Shown: one piece after another, positions 1-5,099 of the stretch
Numbering within the stretch: the stretch's first letter is position 1
Layout of the letters: the number at the start of each line of letters is the position of its first letter
Origin: Bacteroidales bacterium
GTDB lineage: Bacteria; Bacteroidota; Bacteroidia; Bacteroidales; UBA932
Length of the DNA: 5,099 nucleotides
Direction of reading: 5' to 3'
Assembly (NCBI GenBank): GCA_009784635.1
Contig: WRBG01000139.1
Span: 1 to 5,099, forward strand
Program-made: the position numbers and the translations under genes
The notes under the pieces: generated by a model
Database searches by the model: none
Told to the model about the DNA's origin: nothing
The model's input: the letters and a program-made list of their open reading frames with translations, nothing else

Positions 1-2006
1 AACGTAACGGGATGGGAAGCGGGAAGGCGTTGTAGTTTGTCTTCGAGGATAAAGGACAAAAAGAGGGTGTCGCCCGGGCGCCAAACGCCGCGCTCGCCGT
101 AGATATAGCCTTTAAGGCCGCGCTGCACCTCCCGTCCCCCTACATCAAAGCGGCTCAACGACTTTTCCTCTCCATCCGCCAGACGGAGGTAGGAGGTTTG
201 TCCCTGATGTTTGGCCGTCATCACAAAGGGCTTTCCGTTTGGCTCTACAACGGCAAAGCCGTCCGAGTCGGTGGCAGCCATACCAATCTGCTGTAATTGA
301 TAATTGTACACCGTTATCTGTGCATCTTTTACCGGCTTTACGGTGGTAATATCGCTTACGGTAATCCATAGTTTGTTTTGCGCGCCGCCCTTGGCAATAA
401 TCCCCAAGTTGGAGCCGATTACATTACAAAAAACGCTACGCCTACGGCTCATGTAGAAAGAGGGTTTGGAGGGGTCGCCTGCCTCGTTCCAATTATAGAG
501 CGACCAGTCAATGTCGTTATATCCATAGTAATACGATTGCGTTTCGTCCCAAAATGCCTCCTCTTTTTCCGAAAGGTTGGAGCCGTTGAAAAAAACCATC
601 CCTTGGCTTGGCGGCTCAGTAGGGGAGTCGCCAAGTTTTTGACCCGAAGCGTTTCTATCCAAAGCGTTGGCGCCCGGATAGAGGGAGTAGGCCTGTTGAA
701 AGGAGATGTCAATGTGGTAGATAGCGCCCGGCTCCTGCTTCATTAGGGTGGAAAGGTCAATCGAAAAATTGTGCCAACTGTCTTGTTTGATGTCCGTTTC
801 CCTGTCTAACCAAAGGGTCTTTTTTTGAATCAATCGCCCGTACCTCCTCAATTCGTATGTGGTATTGAGGGTGTTGCTCTGCATAAAAGAGAGGATGTTG
901 TGTTCGAATATCCTAATGATTCGGATGTCCACGGCGGAGAGGTTCACCGTTCTAAAGGGAAGGATGAGGTTTTTGGAGTCGGGCAAAATGGTGCCGGGGA
1001 AGGGAAGAACCACCTGTGGATGGATAGAGGCAAAAGCCACAGAGTAGGAAGCGTCGTACTCAATCACTTTACCGGAGGCGCTCTTAACGCCCCGATATAC
1101 GGCAACGCCAATCTCTCCCGCGGGACGCCTTTCAAAGAAAACGCGGACGCGGTTCTCCTCGATTTGATACACATAGGATGAGCCGGCGCCGGTTATCGAA
1201 ACCAATCCGCGCAGGTTCTGGTTGGGCTGGAGGGCTTGAGAAAAGACGACCTCCACGCCCAATTCCGGTTGGCTTAAAGCGCGGACAGAGAGCGGATAAA
1301 AGAGTCCGGATTGCGGAATCACTACCTCGTCTTGAACGGTTTTATCTATTCCCATGGCTTTTCCCTTTATCTCTATGCGAAAGGTTTGTTCCCTGTCGGT
1401 TAAAGGGATGTCTTCAAATGTGATGGTAAAGGTTTTAGGGTCTGACGTCCCCTCCACTTTGGGTGCGATTTTTGCGATGTTTACCGTAAAGAGCCGAGCC
1501 ACCTTCTCTGCCGAGACGGAGTTATTGAAACGGATTTGCCCCCTCACGGTTGCGCTGTTTGGGGTGGCTGCGGTAATGATACAAGGCTCTGATTCCCACA
1601 TAAAGCTCTGTTTTTCTACCCTAAAGGAGAAAGCGAACGTATTAAATTTTGACTCTGCCTGTTGAATCTTTCCTAATTTAAACTCAGCTTGATAGAGTTG
1701 CCCCTGCTGCAACGCTCCCTCATCGGGGAAAAACTCGATACATCTGTTATTAACCCAATAAGCCGTTCCTTTGAGCGCAGGTTTAAAAGAGAAAAGTTGC
1801 TCTTTGATGGGGGTGTTCACTTGAACAGAGGGCTGCGGTTGCGCCAGTTGAATCTGAATGGCAGAATGGGGCGTAATCACCCCTCCGGTATAGGCGGTGA
1901 TATAGCGAGCAAATTCGGGCGAGGGGGTAAGGTCTTTATTTGCTGGTTTACACGATACTATAAACAAACACGGCAACAACGCCAAGAAAAACAAGGACTT
2001 TTTCAT
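1..2006 (-). CDS. Alpha-2-macroglobulin family lipoprotein (N-terminal 668 codons, runs off left edge)
   Basis: The frame is open from ATG 2006-2004 to the window edge with no stop, giving 668 codons plus 2 bases. The protein starts with a lipoprotein signal: KK, a hydrophobic stretch, then lipobox IVSC with Cys19 as the likely lipidation site, so it should be anchored in the envelope. Residues 35-52 (YITAYTGGVITPHSAIQI) fit the usual N-terminus of Bacteroidota members. A SNLGIIAKGG segment (532-541) is followed by a macroglobulin-like beta domain (LWITVSDITTVKPVKDAQ, 546-563). The hallmark YGERGVWRPGDT (636-647) opens an MG2/A2M_N-type domain. Family members are about 1,800-1,900 residues, so about one third is visible. 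The thioester and bait regions would lie off the left edge and cannot be judged. The family traps attacking proteases at the cell surface or in the periplasm; that role is inferred here. No frameshift is seen. The family is certain from motifs; the exact role is not. Confidence 0.93.
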   Translation of the reverse strand, partial: MKKSLFFLALLPCLFIVSCKPANKDLTPSPEFARYITAYTGGVITPHSAIQIQLAQPQPSVQVNTPIKEQLFSFKPALKGTAYWVNNRCIEFFPDEGALQQGQLYQAEFKLGKIQQAESKFNTFAFSFRVEKQSFMWESEPCIITAATPNSATVRGQIRFNNSVSAEKVARLFTVNIAKIAPKVEGTSDPKTFTITFEDIPLTDREQTFRIEIKGKAMGIDKTVQDEVVIPQSGLFYPLSVRALSQPELGVEVVFSQALQPNQNLRGLVSITGAGSSYVYQIEENRVRVFFERRPAGEIGVAVYRGVKSASGKVIEYDASYSVAFASIHPQVVLPFPGTILPDSKNLILPFRTVNLSAVDIRIIRIFEHNILSFMQSNTLNTTYELRRYGRLIQKKTLWLDRETDIKQDSWHNFSIDLSTLMKQEPGAIYHIDISFQQAYSLYPGANALDRNASGQKLGDSPTEPPSQGMVFFNGSNLSEKEEAFWDETQSYYYGYNDIDWSLYNWNEAGDPSKPSFYMSRRRSVFCNVIGSNLGIIAKGGAQNKLWITVSDITTVKPVKDAQITVYNYQLQQIGMAATDSDGFAVVEPNGKPFVMTAKHQGQTSYLRLADGEEKSLSRFDVGGREVQRGLKGYIYGERGVWRPGDTLFLSFILEDKLQRLPASHPVT

Positions 2007-2032
2007 GGAAAAGGCTTTTAAGAATGATGAAA

Positions 2033-2040
2033 CAAAGATA
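2033..2040 (-). promoter_or_regulatory. Candidate Bacteroidota -7 promoter box for the alpha-2-macroglobulin gene
   Basis: On the minus strand this reads TATCTTTG, an exact match to the Bacteroidota primary-sigma -7 consensus TAnnTTTG. It lies 26 bp before the ATG at 2006, so transcription would start about 20 bases before the coding sequence. No convincing TTTG -33 element is found at the usual 19-20 bp spacing, where the sequence is the 3' end of the flavoprotein gene. The gene may therefore have its own promoter, but read-through from the upstream flavoprotein gene is also possible across the 47-bp gap. Confidence 0.5.
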
Positions 2041-2053
2041 GCGATTTTTTTAG

Positions 2054-2674
2054 CTACCTGATAAAATTAGTAACAATCCGTTTCTCGGTGGCGGGCAGGG
2101 GAACGTCCGCCTTTTTACCGGCGTCTATACAGTGGAGCAACCACGCCATGTTGCGTCCCAAGGTGCGCATAATCTGCATGCCTTCGAGGTCTTGCCGCAC
2201 TTCATCGGGCGTATTTCCATGCACCATATTCCAATATTGAGACGAAACAATAGGCATATTGCTAATGGTAAAGTATTTATTTAACCGGTCAACAGCGGCG
2301 GAAGCGCCCCCGCGGCGGCAACTGACAATGGCGGCGGCCGGTTTAAGGGCAAATCGGCGGTTTTTGCAATAAAAAACGCGGTCCATAAAGGAGGAAATCA
2401 TGCCCGACGCCGAAGCGTAATGTACGGGAGAGCCAAAGACAAATCCGTCGTAATTGCCGGAGATTTCCAAGAACTCGTTTACCACGTCGTCCATAAAGCA
2501 CAAACCGGTTTGGGCGCATTTTACGCAGCCAAGGCATCCCGATATGGGCTGACTGCCCAAATGAAAGATGCGCGTACCGATTCCATTTTCTTCCAATGCG
2601 CCCGCCACTTCCATAAGGGCGGTGTAGGTGCAGCCATGTATGTGTGGGCTGCCGTTAATTAAAAGTACGTTCAT
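2054..2674 (-). CDS. Flavodoxin-family NAD(P)H-dependent FMN oxidoreductase, iron-sulfur flavoprotein-like
   Basis: A complete 206-residue soluble flavodoxin-fold protein. Residues 1-20 show beta-1 and the FMN phosphate loop (MNVLLINGSPH, then GCTYTAL). A cysteine cluster follows, C47-x2-C50-x2-C53-x5-C59, then the acidic DD at 62-63. GSPVHYASASGMISSFMDR (81-99) is the second FMN-binding segment of this family. The C-terminal part, with NMPIVSSQYWNMVHG and MRTLGRNMAWLL, is typical of Bacteroidota members annotated as flavodoxin family protein or NADPH-dependent FMN reductase. The spacing of the cysteines resembles that of iron-sulfur flavoproteins, which bind a 4Fe-4S cluster and pass electrons between it and FMN; the true electron partners are unknown. 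I chose the ATG at 2674. A longer in-frame start at 2722 would place a perfect promoter box (2701-2708) inside the gene and add an unrelated hydrophobic leader before the beta-1 strand. The gene is divergent from tatA and upstream of the alpha-2-macroglobulin gene; no functional link is evident. Confidence 0.9.
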   Translation of the reverse strand: MNVLLINGSPHIHGCTYTALMEVAGALEENGIGTRIFHLGSQPISGCLGCVKCAQTGLCFMDDVVNEFLEISGNYDGFVFGSPVHYASASGMISSFMDRVFYCKNRRFALKPAAAIVSCRRGGASAAVDRLNKYFTISNMPIVSSQYWNMVHGNTPDEVRQDLEGMQIMRTLGRNMAWLLHCIDAGKKADVPLPATEKRIVTNFIR

Positions 2675-2700
2675 AAGAAATGTGTTGGTAATAACGGCCA

Positions 2701-2730
2701 CAAATGTACATATTAAAACCATTTAGCGAA
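2701..2730 (-). promoter_or_regulatory. Candidate promoter of the flavoprotein gene
   Basis: The minus strand carries TACATTTG at 2708-2701, an exact TAnnTTTG -7 box. A weak -33-like TTCG lies at 2730-2727, with 18 bp between the two. Transcription would begin near 2695, leaving a leader of about 20 bases before the ATG at 2674. No Shine-Dalgarno sequence is seen in that leader, which is usual in Bacteroidota. The box supports the shorter start codon for the flavoprotein. Confidence 0.55.
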
Positions 2731-2734
2731 GCTA
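2724..2734. repeat. Short inverted repeat between the divergent promoters
   Basis: TAGCGAAGCTA is a perfect 4-bp inverted repeat around a 3-bp centre. It overlaps the -33 region of the flavoprotein promoter and abuts the -33 region of the tatA promoter, so it sits where an operator controlling both could lie. The arms are short and do not extend, so chance is a fair explanation. Confidence 0.2.
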
Positions 2735-2767
2735 TTTTTCTACGAATAAAAAAAACACCTATATTTG
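2735..2767 (+). promoter_or_regulatory. Candidate promoter of the tatA-tatC-ABC-F cluster
   Basis: TATATTTG at 2760-2767 is an exact TAnnTTTG -7 box. The T-run TTTTTC at 2735-2740 gives a 3-of-4 match to the -33 TTTG with a 19-bp spacer. Transcription would start near 2774, about 14 bases before the tatA ATG. It is the only candidate promoter I see for the three plus-strand genes, whose spacings (3 bp, then an overlap) leave no room for others between them. Confidence 0.6.
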
Positions 2768-2787
2768 CAACCTAAAACAGCACAAAT

Positions 2788-2994
2788 ATGATTACACCAC
2801 TTCTTTTTGGTTCTTTGGGCATGCAGGAAATCCTTCTGCTTACCCTTGTTGTCCTCCTCTTTTTTGGAGGTAGGAAGATTCCGGAGTTAATGAAAGGAAT
2901 AGGCAAAGGTATTAGAAGCTTTAAATCAGGTATTAACGGCATAGAAGATGAGATAAGCAAAGAAATTCTTGACGACGCTTCCAAAACCAAGTAA
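2788..2994 (+). CDS. tatA: Sec-independent protein translocase subunit TatA (TatA/E family)
   Basis: A complete 68-residue inner-membrane protein that, in the family, oligomerises to let folded twin-arginine substrates cross the membrane once TatC has bound them. A short N-terminal segment is followed by one membrane helix (about 13-26). The hinge has the invariant Phe-Gly pair (F26-G27, in FFGGRKIPEL), then an amphipathic helix (about 31-50, MKGIGKGIRSFKSG) and a charged C-terminal tail. Length fits short Bacteroidota TatA proteins. It starts at ATG 2788, about 20 bases after a TAnnTTTG promoter box. It is the first gene of a cluster with tatC. With no separate TatB visible, it may serve both the TatA and TatB roles, as is usual in two-component Tat systems. 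Confidence 0.96.
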   Translation: MITPLLFGSLGMQEILLLTLVVLLFFGGRKIPELMKGIGKGIRSFKSGINGIEDEISKEILDDASKTK

Positions 2995-2997
2995 CGC

Positions 2998-3816
2998 ATG
3001 GCAGTGGAAGGCAAGGAGATGAGCTTCTGGGAGCACCTCGATGAGTTTCGGACGGTGCTTTTTCGTTCTGCCGCTGTGGTGGTGGGGCTGATGGTGGTGG
3101 TTTTCTGCTTCAAGTCCTTTGTATTCGATACCATCATTTTTTCGCCCCGCACTTCTGATTTTATTATCTATAAGTGGCTAAATCAATTAGCTGCGTGGAA
3201 GCCTTGGCTCTCTGCCCTTGAGGTTGACGCCTTTCAAATCGAATTGATTAACATCGAGATGTCGGCCCAATTTTTTACCCATGTCAGCGTATCGTTTTGG
3301 TTGGGTTTTGTGTTGGCGGTGCCCTTTATCCTGTATCAACTTTGGATATTTGTTCGCCCCGCGCTTTATCCCGGTGAGAAAAAAGCTGTTACTGCTTCCT
3401 TCGCTTTTTGTTCGCTGCTTTTTATTACCGGCCTTATGGTGGGTTACTTTTTGGTCTTTCCGCTGACTATAAAATTTTTGGGTACCTATCAAGTAAGCGA
3501 TTGGGTAGAGAATCAGATTTCTCTAAAATCCTACATCAGCATGTTTACTTGGCTCATCTTGATGATGGGCTTGGTATTTGAGATGCCCGTATTGATACAC
3601 CTGCTTTCCCGTTTTGGCATAGTAACCAAAACATTTTTACGTAAATACCGGCGGTATGCTGTTGTAGTATTGCTCTTTTTGGCGGCCATTATCACGCCCA
3701 GCGGAGACGCCTTTACCATGTCTATAGTGGCTTTACCCCTCTATCTGCTTTACGAGTTCAGCATTTTAGTTTGTAAAGAAAAACGGGTCGAAGAGGAAGC
3801 GGTAGAAACAACGTGA
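2998..3816 (+). CDS. tatC: Sec-independent protein translocase subunit TatC
   Basis: A complete 272-residue polytopic inner-membrane protein, the receptor for twin-arginine signal peptides in the Tat translocase. Six membrane helices can be placed at roughly 20-42, 93-119, 130-154, 178-202, 217-233 and 238-258. Family landmarks are present: HLDEFR with E16 (signal-peptide site), P50 in the first periplasmic loop, YQLWIFVRPALYPGEKK with E127 (second site, equivalent to E. coli E103), FEMPV with E195 inside the membrane, and TPSGD with D237. The first periplasmic loop, about 45-92, is long. It begins 3 bp after the tatA stop. An alternative start at M8 (3019) gives the compact MSFWEHLDEFR, and its AAGGAG sits directly against the ATG, too close to act as a ribosome site, so I keep the first ATG. 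Its TGA overlaps the GTG of the next gene. Confidence 0.96.
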   Translation: MAVEGKEMSFWEHLDEFRTVLFRSAAVVVGLMVVVFCFKSFVFDTIIFSPRTSDFIIYKWLNQLAAWKPWLSALEVDAFQIELINIEMSAQFFTHVSVSFWLGFVLAVPFILYQLWIFVRPALYPGEKKAVTASFAFCSLLFITGLMVGYFLVFPLTIKFLGTYQVSDWVENQISLKSYISMFTWLILMMGLVFEMPVLIHLLSRFGIVTKTFLRKYRRYAVVVLLFLAAIITPSGDAFTMSIVALPLYLLYEFSILVCKEKRVEEEAVETT

Positions 3817-5099
3817 TATCTTTAAACAACATATACGTTTCTTTCGGAGGATTTGATTTACTTAAAGATGTCAGTTTTTCCATATCCCCGCGCGAACGCA
3901 TCGGACTCACCGGAAAGAACGGAGCGGGCAAATCCACCCTGCTCAAAATCATTATGGGTTTGCAACGTCCCAATTCCGGCGTCTGCGTGGTGCCAGACGG
4001 ACTGCAAGTCGGCTACCTGCCCCAGCAAATGGCTCATGCCAAAAACCGGACGGTATTGGACGAGGCGCTCCGTGCTTTTGACCACCTTCACGAAATAAAA
4101 GCGCGCATGGACGCCATTACAGAGGAATTGAGCCGGCGCACAGATTATAAAAGCGATTCCTACCATAAACTGATTGAAAATCTGAATGAACTGCACGACC
4201 GTTACGAAATAATGGGCGGCGCCAATCCCCAAGGGGAGGCCGAGCGCACCTTAACGGGGCTTGGGTTTAAACAAACTGACTTGCAACGACCCACTGTTGA
4301 ATTTAGCGAGGGATGGAATATGCGCATCGAATTGGCAAAACTGCTGCTGCGCAAACCCGACCTGCTTTTGCTGGACGAGCCTACCAACCATTTAGATATC
4401 GAAGCGATTCAGTGGTTTGAAGACTACCTCTACAATTCCCGCGGCGCCATGTTGGTCATCTCCCACGACCGTTCCTTTTTGGACAACATCACCCAACGTA
4501 CCATAGAATTGATGCTGGGCAAGGCCCACGACTACAAAGCATCTTACAGCCATTATATAACATTGCGTCAAGAGCGCATTACCCAACAAACCGCAACTTG
4601 GGAAAACCAGCAAAAAATGATTGAAAAAACGGAAGCATTTATAGAACGATTCCGTTACAAAGCCACCAAATCAAATCAGGTACAGTCCCGTATTAAACAA
4701 TTGGAAAAATTGGAACGAGTCGAAATAGACGAGCAGGACCGCAGCGCCATTCACATCCGTTTTCCATCGGCTCCACGGTCGGGGCAAGTGGTATTCAAAG
4801 CAACCGACCTTAGGGCGCAATACGGGGCTAAGGTAGTGTTTAATCAAGCCAATATTACAGTAGAGCGCGGAGACAAAATTGCCTTGGTGGGGCGCAACGG
4901 AGAGGGCAAAACCACACTCATGCGCATCATCACAGGCGCATTATCGCCCGGAGCCGGCTCGGCGGGACTTGGCTACAACGTCTCTTTGGGATATTACGCC
5001 CAAAATCAAGAAGAATTGCTCAATCCCAACGAGACGGTATGGGACACCCTTGACCGGATTGCCGTGGGAGATATACGCACCAAACTTAGGGATATATTA
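3813..5099 (+). CDS. ABC-F family ATPase (ribosome-acting translation factor), C-terminus cut by right edge
   Basis: The frame is open from GTG 3813 to the last base, 429 codons, in a family usually 540-650 residues long. It holds the first nucleotide-binding domain, the linker and the start of the second; there are no membrane segments, so it is cytosolic. Domain 1 has Walker A GKNGAGKS (34-41), Q-loop YLPQQ (68-72), signature FSEGW (164-168), Walker B and D-loop LLLLDEPTNHLD (184-195) and switch His218 (SHDRSF). The linker, about 245-305, is highly charged (FIERFRYKATKSNQVQSR), the region that in ABC-F proteins reaches the ribosomal P-site tRNA. Domain 2 begins near 327 with Walker A GRNGEGKT (360-367). 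GTG fits because VISLNNIYVSFGG matches the family start and no ATG occurs until codon 48. It overlaps the tatC stop by four bases (GTGA), implying coupled translation. Known relatives include EttA, Uup and YdiF-type housekeeping members as well as antibiotic-resistance ones; the subtype cannot be fixed here. Confidence 0.95.
   Translation, partial: MISLNNIYVSFGGFDLLKDVSFSISPRERIGLTGKNGAGKSTLLKIIMGLQRPNSGVCVVPDGLQVGYLPQQMAHAKNRTVLDEALRAFDHLHEIKARMDAITEELSRRTDYKSDSYHKLIENLNELHDRYEIMGGANPQGEAERTLTGLGFKQTDLQRPTVEFSEGWNMRIELAKLLLRKPDLLLLDEPTNHLDIEAIQWFEDYLYNSRGAMLVISHDRSFLDNITQRTIELMLGKAHDYKASYSHYITLRQERITQQTATWENQQKMIEKTEAFIERFRYKATKSNQVQSRIKQLEKLERVEIDEQDRSAIHIRFPSAPRSGQVVFKATDLRAQYGAKVVFNQANITVERGDKIALVGRNGEGKTTLMRIITGALSPGAGSAGLGYNVSLGYYAQNQEELLNPNETVWDTLDRIAVGDIRTKLRDIL

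Noticed and set aside
378..746. A plus-strand frame of 122 codons
   Set aside because: It lies antisense within the alpha-2-macroglobulin gene. It has no recognisable domain or promoter, while the opposite strand gives a clear family match throughout.
825..2021. Several plus-strand frames of 62-118 codons along this stretch
   Set aside because: All lie opposite the continuous minus-strand lipoprotein frame, and their translations have no recognisable domains.
2039..2056. TAGC/GCTA inverted repeat with a T-run, as a possible terminator of the flavoprotein gene
   Set aside because: The stem is only four pairs with a 10-base A/T-rich loop. The T-run lies inside the loop instead of after the stem, so it is not a credible intrinsic terminator.
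2675..2722. Extended N-terminus for the flavoprotein from the ATG at 2722
   Set aside because: The extra 16 residues precede the conserved first beta strand and would contain a perfect promoter box; the ATG at 2674 fits the family start.
2772..3152. A minus-strand frame of 126 codons opposite tatA and the start of tatC
   Set aside because: It is low-complexity Ser/Thr-rich translation, a shadow of two well-identified plus-strand genes.
3858..4613. Minus-strand frames of 61-124 codons and a plus-strand frame opposite or out of frame with the ABC-F gene
   Set aside because: They overlap the ABC-F domain-1 motifs, which are unbroken in the coding frame, and have no homology I recognise.
1..5099. 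A new defence or mobile system in the window
   Set aside because: Every substantial frame belongs to a known housekeeping or envelope family. There are no integrases, transposases, terminal repeats, CRISPR repeats or toxin-antitoxin signatures.

Overview
The window reads as chromosomal DNA of a Bacteroidota bacterium, probably near Bacteroidales. This rests on three things. The proteins have the Bacteroidota style of their families: a lipoprotein alpha-2-macroglobulin, a TatA/TatC pair without TatB, and an ABC-F protein of the FSxGWxMRIELAK type. Copies of the Bacteroidota -7 promoter box TAnnTTTG sit a short distance before three gene starts. No clear Shine-Dalgarno sequence stands at a useful distance before those starts. 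There are no RNA genes, mobile elements, CRISPR arrays or long repeats, and coding density is very high.

Left part, minus strand (1-2674). A 2-kb reading frame starts at 2006 and runs without a stop off the left edge. It encodes the N-terminal third or so of a bacterial alpha-2-macroglobulin-like lipoprotein, a presumed protease trap or envelope-defence protein. Upstream on the same strand, 47 bp away, is a complete 206-residue flavodoxin-family (NADPH-dependent FMN reductase / iron-sulfur flavoprotein-like) gene at 2054-2674. Each has its own candidate promoter.

Middle (2675-2787). A compact divergent intergenic region carries back-to-back TAnnTTTG promoters, one for the flavoprotein (minus) and one for tatA (plus). 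A short inverted repeat lies between them.

Right part, plus strand (2788-5099). A tight cluster of tatA (68 aa), tatC (272 aa, 3 bp later) and an ABC-F ATPase follows. The ABC-F gene starts at a GTG overlapping the tatC stop and runs off the right edge with 429 codons visible. TatA and TatC form a minimal twin-arginine translocase exporting folded proteins across the inner membrane. The ABC-F protein is a soluble, ribosome-acting ATPase whose link to Tat is probably only transcriptional and translational coupling.

I see no new system here. The points most worth a second look are a non-canonical residue (Glu) in the first ABC signature of the ABC-F protein, the promoter architecture, and the long alpha-2-macroglobulin frame, which is easy to miss because neither its stop nor its C-terminus lies in the window.
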